The notes under the pieces were generated by a model that saw only the letters and a list, made by a program, of their open reading frames with translations, did not search any database and was not told where the DNA came from. 64,000 nucleotides of DNA from Bacteroides sp. (GTDB lineage Bacteria; Bacteroidota; Bacteroidia; Bacteroidales; Muribaculaceae), in NCBI GenBank assembly GCA_014802015.1, contig JAAVDB010000012.1:38613-102612 (forward strand), written 5' to 3'. The translations under genes and the position numbers were made by a program. Of the stretch, positions 58,537 to 64,000 are shown piece after piece (position 1 is the stretch's first letter; each line of letters opens with the position of its first letter).

Positions 58537-59568
58537 TTACATTATTCGTATGCTCTTGTGTTTGTTGCGGTTTTTCTCTGAGAAGTCAAGTTTAAGGTTG
58601 TATCCGGCAAATATCTCGTGGCTGCCTGACGATGCCTTGGCGATGTCGCTCAGATGATAGTCATAGCTGTATCCGATAAAAATGCCTTTGAGTTCTGCCC
58701 CGAGCATCAGTGACACGGCGTCGCCGTAGCGGTATCCGATGCCGGCTGAGAACATCTTGTTGTACCTCGCTCTGACGGTGGCGGCCACGTCGGTAAACGT
58801 GAAGTCACTCCTTATCAGCACTGAAGGTAGCAATTCAAATAACGTATTTTTAACCGGGATATTGCCTTCGGCGTTAAAATAGAGTGTCCGTGGGGCTGAA
58901 AACTGATATTTTTTTGGTGTGCCGTCGCCCGAGGAGGTCTCTCCGCCGCCGGCCTGGCCGCCGTTTTCGTCGGAGAATGTCACCGTCGGGTTGTTGGCGT
59001 GCATGAGTGCGACGCCGGTCTTGAAGCGCTTGCCGACGTAATAGATGCCGATGCCGAGGTCGAGGGCGTTGCCGGCTACGTCGCGGTCAGGGAGCGCCAC
59101 GTCGGTGGCCTGATGATAGTCGTCATCGTCGGGAATGTAGATTTCAGAGCCTTTGAACTGCTCGTTGAAGAGTCCGACCTGAAGCGCGGCGGTAAATTCC
59201 CCCTTGAGGGCCTTGTGTTTATATCCTATCTGTAGATCGGCCGTGAGATTGCGGAACAATCCGTATGATTCCTGCTGCATCACCACACCCGCACCCCAGC
59301 GCTTGCCGAGAAATTTGAACGGGGCATCGGCCGCCGCCACAAATGTCCGAGGGGCGTTGTCGATGCCGATCCACTGCGCGCGCATGCCGCCGCGCAGACG
59401 GATATTGTCGGTGTCACCGGCCGCTGCGGGATTGTAATAGGTGGGTACGGCCCAGTAGTGCGTGAGCATGGCGTCGCCCTGTGCGCGGAGCATAGGGACG
59501 GACAGAGCCATCAGTACAGCCAGAACGAGTGTACGGATGATTATATTATGGTGCGGGGAGAGATGCAT
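58537..59568 (-). CDS. porP: T9SS outer-membrane protein PorP/SprF
   Basis: 343 residues: signal peptide (about 8-29), then LTHYWAVPTYYNPAAAGDTDNIRLRGG, the typical opening of the PorP/SprF barrel family, and YRYGDAVSLMLGAELKGIFIGYSYDYHLSD near the end. It directly adjoins porT (1 bp apart) and porK (3 bp). In P. gingivalis PorP associates with the PorK/PorN complex. Confidence 0.95.
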   Translation of the reverse strand: MHLSPHHNIIIRTLVLAVLMALSVPMLRAQGDAMLTHYWAVPTYYNPAAAGDTDNIRLRGGMRAQWIGIDNAPRTFVAAADAPFKFLGKRWGAGVVMQQESYGLFRNLTADLQIGYKHKALKGEFTAALQVGLFNEQFKGSEIYIPDDDDYHQATDVALPDRDVAGNALDLGIGIYYVGKRFKTGVALMHANNPTVTFSDENGGQAGGGETSSGDGTPKKYQFSAPRTLYFNAEGNIPVKNTLFELLPSVLIRSDFTFTDVAATVRARYNKMFSAGIGYRYGDAVSLMLGAELKGIFIGYSYDYHLSDIAKASSGSHEIFAGYNLKLDFSEKNRNKHKSIRIM

Positions 59569-60309
59569 TTATTCAAAGTAAAATGTAAATACTACCATTC
59601 TTGATATGCCGCGTTTGAGCGAGCGGGTTATCTTGAGTTTGTCCGGCTCCTCCTCAAGGTCGGGGCGGTCATGCTCGATGACATCGCTCAGTCCGAAACA
59701 GAATTTTATCTCGGGGATGAACTTGAAGTATGGCAGATAGAAGTCGCAACCGAATCCGGCGGTAAGATACACGTCCACCGGCTTGGTGCGCAGATAGTCG
59801 CCGCGCGAGCGGGTGAGGCTGAATGTAGGCATGACTCCTGTCGTGAGGTAGGGGCGCGACTGGCGGTAGCGGAGACCTGAAAATTTCAGGTCGAAGGGGA
59901 GCACTACGTATGTCGACTTGACATTCTGGCGCAGTTCGGCTCCGGTGTTATATTCACGCATGGTGATGTCGCGGTTGCCGAAATACATGCCCGGCGTGAA
60001 ACGCAGGTTGAAAAGGTGATTGAGGCGGAAGTCGATGAGGCCGTTCACGCAGAATCCCGGCGAGAACGACGGCTGATCCATGTACCACTCTTCGCCCTGC
60101 TCGGTGATCAGTCCGTTATGCACGAAGGTGATGTCCTGACTGTGTACACCTACCGAAAAGCCTAAGTGCCAGCGGCGAAAGTCGGCATACGGACGGTTGA
60201 GCACCTTGTCATTGAGTGCCTGGGCCGAGGCTGTGGCGCACACCGCGGCCACAATAAACATCAGCATGGCCGTTACCCCACGCATATATGTCATCACACT
60301 GTGTTTCAT
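59569..60309 (-). CDS. porT: T9SS outer-membrane protein PorT/SprT
   Basis: 246 residues, the size of P. gingivalis PorT. After a signal peptide (about 13-30) come RPYADFRRWHLGFSVGVHSQDITF, YMDQPSFSPGFCVNGLIDFRLNHLFNLRFTPG and barrel strands ending in VVFTFYFE, all as in the genuine PorT group rather than the broad porin-like proteins with the same label. First gene of the T9SS run; the 147 bp upstream show no exact TAnnTTTG box on this strand (nearest is TATATTTT near 60358-60365). Confidence 0.9.
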   Translation of the reverse strand: MKHSVMTYMRGVTAMLMFIVAAVCATASAQALNDKVLNRPYADFRRWHLGFSVGVHSQDITFVHNGLITEQGEEWYMDQPSFSPGFCVNGLIDFRLNHLFNLRFTPGMYFGNRDITMREYNTGAELRQNVKSTYVVLPFDLKFSGLRYRQSRPYLTTGVMPTFSLTRSRGDYLRTKPVDVYLTAGFGCDFYLPYFKFIPEIKFCFGLSDVIEHDRPDLEEEPDKLKITRSLKRGISRMVVFTFYFE

Positions 60310-60426
60310 TATTTATCCTAACGTCATCCACCGCTGATTTATTGAATGACAGCCGCTAAAAATATATTAACCACACTATAAGAGGGCGTTTTTTTACAAC
60401 CACGTAGTTTATTTGATAAAAATGTG

Positions 60427-60434
60427 TACTTTTG
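60427..60434 (+). promoter_or_regulatory. -7 box upstream of the small lipoprotein gene
   Basis: TACTTTTG, a consensus match 22 bp before the start codon; the TTTG at 60412-60415 is too close to be its -33 partner. Confidence 0.55.
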
Positions 60435-60456
60435 CAAGTAAATTACAGAATTAAAA

Positions 60457-61011
60457 ATGAGACAGATATTATATATAATCGTTGCGGTGGGCGCGATGGC
60501 CGCAATGGTGGCCTGCGGGTCAAAGTCGTCAAAGGATGTTCCCGTGGCCGAAGTGTCGGTCGATGAGCAGAATACCCAACTGGCTAATGCGCTGAATGTC
60601 GGTAATCTCAAGGAGGCATCGGCTATGGCCGACAGTATGTCGCTCTTTGTCGATGATTTCACCCCCGAGCAGACCATTCAGGTGCTCATGACATTTCTGA
60701 GTGTACATAACGATGCCGTGGCTAACAAGGAGCGCCGCCGTGACCTTGAGACCATACGCAAGTATATAGACGTGTATGATATAGCTCTGAGTGTCAATCC
60801 CAAGGATACTCGTGCGGCGTTTGACAAGGCTCGCAAGCTCAATCCCGAGGTCGATTTTGATGCGATCGCCATCGCGTTTCGCGAGCGTCTGACACAGTAT
60901 GACGCCATTCAGGACGGGTCGCTTGTGGCCGCAGAGCCTGAACCCGCCGACACGGCTGCAACGGATACGGTAAAGGAGGAGATCCCTCTCGAACTCCGTC
61001 CCGCTGAATGA
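60457..61011 (+). CDS. Small helical lipoprotein of unknown function
   Basis: 184 residues with a lipoprotein signal (LYIIVAVGAMAAMVAC). The mature part is predicted helical (NTQLANALNVGNLKEASAMADSMSLFV, and so on) and ends in a Glu/Pro/Thr-rich tail. No family recognised. It diverges from porT and lies 44 bp before the YfhO-like gene on the same strand. Confidence 0.75.
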   Translation: MRQILYIIVAVGAMAAMVACGSKSSKDVPVAEVSVDEQNTQLANALNVGNLKEASAMADSMSLFVDDFTPEQTIQVLMTFLSVHNDAVANKERRRDLETIRKYIDVYDIALSVNPKDTRAAFDKARKLNPEVDFDAIAIAFRERLTQYDAIQDGSLVAAEPEPADTAATDTVKEEIPLELRPAE

Positions 61012-61055
61012 TTTCACTGATTTTTTCCCTCACTGACTAAACTTGACATAAAAAG

Positions 61056-63566
61056 GTGCGTAAGCTGATCACTTTTATTGTGTGCGTCGTGGCGATAGCC
61101 GCGGTCGCCTTTGCTTTCTTTTATCCCGATGCCATGCAGGGCAATGAACTGCGCCAGCATGACATGCAGCAGGGCATAGCCAACAGTCATGAAGTGGCGC
61201 AGTATGCCGCCGCCACAGGTGACACTCCGCGCTGGACGGGCTCGCTGTTCTCGGGTATGCCGACATTTCAGATCGCAGTAAAGTATCCGTCAACCCGTCT
61301 GTTCGGTTGGGTCAATACGGTGATGGGGCTGGGCTTGCCATCCCCCTCGTCGTTGCTGGCCATGATGATGATAGGATTCTTCATCCTGCTCGTGGCGATG
61401 GATATGAAGTGGTATATAGCCCTGATCGGAGCCATAGCCTACGGACTCTCCACCTATTTTATTATTATAATAGGGGCGGGACATATATGGAAGTTTATCG
61501 TGCTGGCATACGTGCCGCCGACCATTGCGGGTGTGATACTCTGCTATAAGGGGCGTTATCTGCTGGGCGGAGCGCTTGCCGCATTCTTTGCCATGATGCA
61601 GATCGCGGGTAACCATGTGCAGATGTCCTACTATTTCCTGTATGTCATCGTCGGTGTGGTCATCGCTTACGGCGTGATGGCTTACCGTAATAAGGCAATG
61701 AAGGCTTGGTGCAAGGCTACCGGTGTCCTTGCCGTGGCTGCGGTGCTTGCCGTGGTGGCCAATATGCCTAATCTTTACAGTACATACGAGTATTCGAAGG
61801 AGACCATGCGTGGCCGTCATTCCGAGCTGACTCAACCCGGCTCGGCCGAGCAGGCGACGTCCGGTCTTGATAAGGATTATATCACCCAGTACAGCTATCA
61901 GCCTTCCGAGACGTTCTCGCTGCTTATACCTAACATAAAAGGTGGTGCCTCGGCTCGTCCGGCCAAGGGGCAGTTCACTATGATGAATCTCTCCGATCTG
62001 CCCGATGCAGGGGGATATGGCCAGATGGAACAGCAGTATCTGTCCTATATGAGCCAGTATTTCGGTGACCCCGAGGGTACAAATGGCCCTGTGTATGTGG
62101 GTGCGCTGATATTTGCCCTGTTCCTGTTGGGTTGTGTCATAGTCAAAGGGCCGCTGAAGTGGGCGCTTCTGGCGCTTACCGTATTCTCGATAGTGCTCGC
62201 GTGGGGTAAGCACGCCATGACGTTTACCGACATAATGCTCGCGGTGGCGCCGATGTACTCCAAATTCCGTACGGTCGAGAGTATTCTTGTCATAGCCGAG
62301 TTTACCATGCCGCTGCTCGCGGTAATGGCTCTGCAGCAGATAGTCACCACGCCTGACTGCTATGCGCGCTATCGCAAGCCGTTGTTCTGGTGCTTCGGCA
62401 TCACGCTCGCGCTGTGTGTGCTCGGCTATATCGCCCCCGGCATCTATGGCTCGGCCATCACCGATAATGACCGTATGATTGACGGATACATCACATCGTC
62501 GCTCGTACAGCAGGGCTATGACAGCGCGACGGCGCGAGGATTCTCGCTAAGTAATCCGGATATATATGCCGCCGTCGAGGGATTGCGTTACGGGCTGGTG
62601 TCGGCTGATGCGCTGCGCAGTCTGATATTTGTGGCGCTCGGAGGCCTGGTGCTCCTGTTCTTCATGCGTGGCAAGCTCAAACGCGCGGCTGCGGTGGCCG
62701 TAGTCGGCATTCTGGTCCTCGCCGACCTTTACGGCGTGAACAAGCGCTATCTCAGTCACGACAGTTTTGCACCCAAGGAGCTGACTGTCGGCGACCCGAT
62801 AGCCATGACGCCGGCTGACCGTCAGATATTGGCCGACACGGCGATGAATTACAGAGTGATGGATATACCGCGCTTCTACAGCTCGGATCCGTCATACTAT
62901 CATAAGACTATAGGCGGCTATCATGCGGCCAAACTGACCCGCTATCAGGATCTGATAGACCGTCACCTGTCTAATTTCACCAAGGGCACACAGACCGATG
63001 CTGACTGGAACGTGCTCAATATGCTTAACGCCCGCTATGTGGTGGGTATGGACGGCTCGGCGCTGTACAATCCCGAAGCTATGGGTAATGCATGGTGGGT
63101 TGAGAATGTGGCGTACGTAGATGGTGCAGATCAAGAGATGGCCCGTCTCGGTGAGATTGATCCGGCCCGTGCGGCTGTGGCTGACAAGCGTTTCCGCTCC
63201 GTGCTCGGGGATGGTGCGCCGGTGGCACAGGGCGACACTATTTATGAGACTTCGTATGCTCCCGATCGTCTGACTTACCGCGCCCGCTCGGCCAACGGTG
63301 GTGTGGCGGTGTTCTCGGAGGTGTATTTCCCGTGGGGATGGGATGTGACCATTGACGGCAAGCCTGCCGAGCTCGGACGTGTGGACTATGTGCTGCGCGC
63401 GCTCAGGATCCCTGCCGGTGAGCACGTGGTCGAGATGACCTTTGACCCGAAATCAGTCCGCACGGCCGACACTCTGGCTACGGTGGCTATTATACTTATT
63501 TATATAGCGCTTGCCGGGGCGGTGTTCGTGGCCGTGAAGAGAAGCAGAAATGTGGCCCGCAAATAA
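61056..63566 (+). CDS. YfhO-like multi-pass membrane protein
   Basis: 836 residues with about twelve membrane segments in the first 530 residues, then a large soluble domain near the C-terminus (residues 560-800) and a final membrane helix (ATVAIILIYIALAGAVFVAV). The opening PDAMQGNELRQHDMQQGIANSHEV and GGYHAAKLTRYQDLIDRHL are typical of the YfhO group, related to GT-C glycosyltransferases; in Gram-positives YfhO glycosylates lipoteichoic acid. The role in Bacteroidales is not known. GTG start at 61056. Confidence 0.88.
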   Translation: MRKLITFIVCVVAIAAVAFAFFYPDAMQGNELRQHDMQQGIANSHEVAQYAAATGDTPRWTGSLFSGMPTFQIAVKYPSTRLFGWVNTVMGLGLPSPSSLLAMMMIGFFILLVAMDMKWYIALIGAIAYGLSTYFIIIIGAGHIWKFIVLAYVPPTIAGVILCYKGRYLLGGALAAFFAMMQIAGNHVQMSYYFLYVIVGVVIAYGVMAYRNKAMKAWCKATGVLAVAAVLAVVANMPNLYSTYEYSKETMRGRHSELTQPGSAEQATSGLDKDYITQYSYQPSETFSLLIPNIKGGASARPAKGQFTMMNLSDLPDAGGYGQMEQQYLSYMSQYFGDPEGTNGPVYVGALIFALFLLGCVIVKGPLKWALLALTVFSIVLAWGKHAMTFTDIMLAVAPMYSKFRTVESILVIAEFTMPLLAVMALQQIVTTPDCYARYRKPLFWCFGITLALCVLGYIAPGIYGSAITDNDRMIDGYITSSLVQQGYDSATARGFSLSNPDIYAAVEGLRYGLVSADALRSLIFVALGGLVLLFFMRGKLKRAAAVAVVGILVLADLYGVNKRYLSHDSFAPKELTVGDPIAMTPADRQILADTAMNYRVMDIPRFYSSDPSYYHKTIGGYHAAKLTRYQDLIDRHLSNFTKGTQTDADWNVLNMLNARYVVGMDGSALYNPEAMGNAWWVENVAYVDGADQEMARLGEIDPARAAVADKRFRSVLGDGAPVAQGDTIYETSYAPDRLTYRARSANGGVAVFSEVYFPWGWDVTIDGKPAELGRVDYVLRALRIPAGEHVVEMTFDPKSVRTADTLATVAIILIYIALAGAVFVAVKRSRNVARK

Positions 63567-64000
63567 GATAAAACGTCTGTGGCGCGGACGGGGACATGGT
63601 GTGCATTCGCCTTTTGCCTACAGATTCATTACCAACGTGCTCAGACTCAAAGGCAGCTATTATGCCACGTCTGAGCTGGAGCACATGCCCGACCCGCGAT
63701 GGCATACGTTGCTGTTCAGGCTCGTGTGCGAGTTCGAGCCGGAGCGGATGGTCATGCATGATGCGTCGCCGACAGAACGGCGTGCGGTCGCACTTGCCGA
63801 CAGTCGTGTAAGGATCGAGAAAGGCTCCGCACGCGGGATAGCGGTCATGCGGTCGGCTAAAGGAGAGGTGACCGCGTTTCGCGATGTCCGTGACGCCTCG
63901 GGTGACTGGCCTGGCAAAGTGGTCGGGATGCCGTCCGGGATGACATTTACTGACGGCGTGATGGGTGTAACCGTGGAGCGACCCGATCTGCCACGTCAGG
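63550..64000 (+). CDS. Methyltransferase-like protein, 3' end outside window
   Basis: At least 150 residues, open to the window end; it overlaps the YfhO-like gene by 17 bp. The N-terminus RGRGHGVHSPFAYRFITNVL is a hallmark of a Bacteroidota group of SAM-dependent O-methyltransferase-like proteins. The stretch where the glycine-rich SAM motif should follow reads CEFEPERMVMHDASPTERRAVAL, without the usual GxxxG, so it may be a non-catalytic relative. Assignment rests on the N-terminal motif only. Confidence 0.6.
   Translation, partial: MWPANKIKRLWRGRGHGVHSPFAYRFITNVLRLKGSYYATSELEHMPDPRWHTLLFRLVCEFEPERMVMHDASPTERRAVALADSRVRIEKGSARGIAVMRSAKGEVTAFRDVRDASGDWPGKVVGMPSGMTFTDGVMGVTVERPDLPRQ

Overview
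The window is a piece of a Bacteroidales chromosome, most likely from the Muribaculaceae (S24-7) or a close relative. Evidence for this: SusC/SusD pairs, type IX secretion (Por/Gld) genes, a long SecA with a C-terminal zinc motif, Bacteroidota-only families (DUF4292, DUF4105, OstA-like, GldD/GldE, PorX), no visible Shine-Dalgarno sequences, and many promoters of the Bacteroidota form TTTG-N19/20-TAnnTTTG. The family-level assignment is inference. Codon use is fairly GC-rich and uniform, except in two AT-rich accessory islands (about 7980-9960 and 23700-24500).

Layout. 2-7975 (+): end of a pectin-type polysaccharide utilisation locus, with a pectinesterase (cut by the window edge), SusC, SusD and a secreted alpha/beta-hydrolase esterase. 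8003-9960: a small accessory island with a RhuM-type protein carrying a PLD-like tail and a MntA/HepT toxin-antitoxin pair, ending at a tRNA-Ala gene. 10171-17786 (-): housekeeping and envelope genes (EnvC-like M23 protein, DUF4292 lipoprotein, TPR protein, dUTPase, a lipoprotein, prolyl oligopeptidase). 18125-21231 (+): ECF sigma factor, OprP-like porin, a tiny secreted protein that is almost only a T9SS sorting domain, and a lipid kinase. 21345-36316 (-): malic enzyme, an AT-rich two-gene insert, secA, then the run surA-ostA-mutL-DUF4105-AlkP-like. 36432-37270 (+): cytidylate-kinase-like gene and tRNA-Pro. 37329-47435 (-): gldE-gldD-phosphopantetheinyl transferase, xseA, birA, tsaE, porX and a porW/sprE-like TPR lipoprotein. 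47510-47748: two identical tandem tRNA-Asp genes. 48086-52315 (+): S24-type repressor and sufCDS. 52357-60309 (-): glycosyltransferase and the type IX secretion core in the order porT-porP-porK-porL-porM-porN. 60457-64000 (+): a small lipoprotein, a YfhO-like membrane protein and a methyltransferase-like gene cut by the window end.

How it fits together: the dominant theme is type IX secretion. The window holds the PorL/PorM motor, the PorK/PorN ring, PorP, PorT, the response regulator PorX, a PorW-like lipoprotein and the GldD/GldE pair, plus a candidate minimal substrate at 19917. The main translocon (Sov/SprA) and the PorU/V/Z/Q attachment complex are not here. The most unusual items are the sorting-domain-only mini-protein with a promoter-proximal leader hairpin, the one-unit porT-to-porN operon without a consensus promoter, the RhuM-PLD/MntA-HepT island beside tRNA-Ala, a 33-bp-period hairpin array, and several family members that have lost catalytic motifs (MutL, AlkP-like, EnvC-like).
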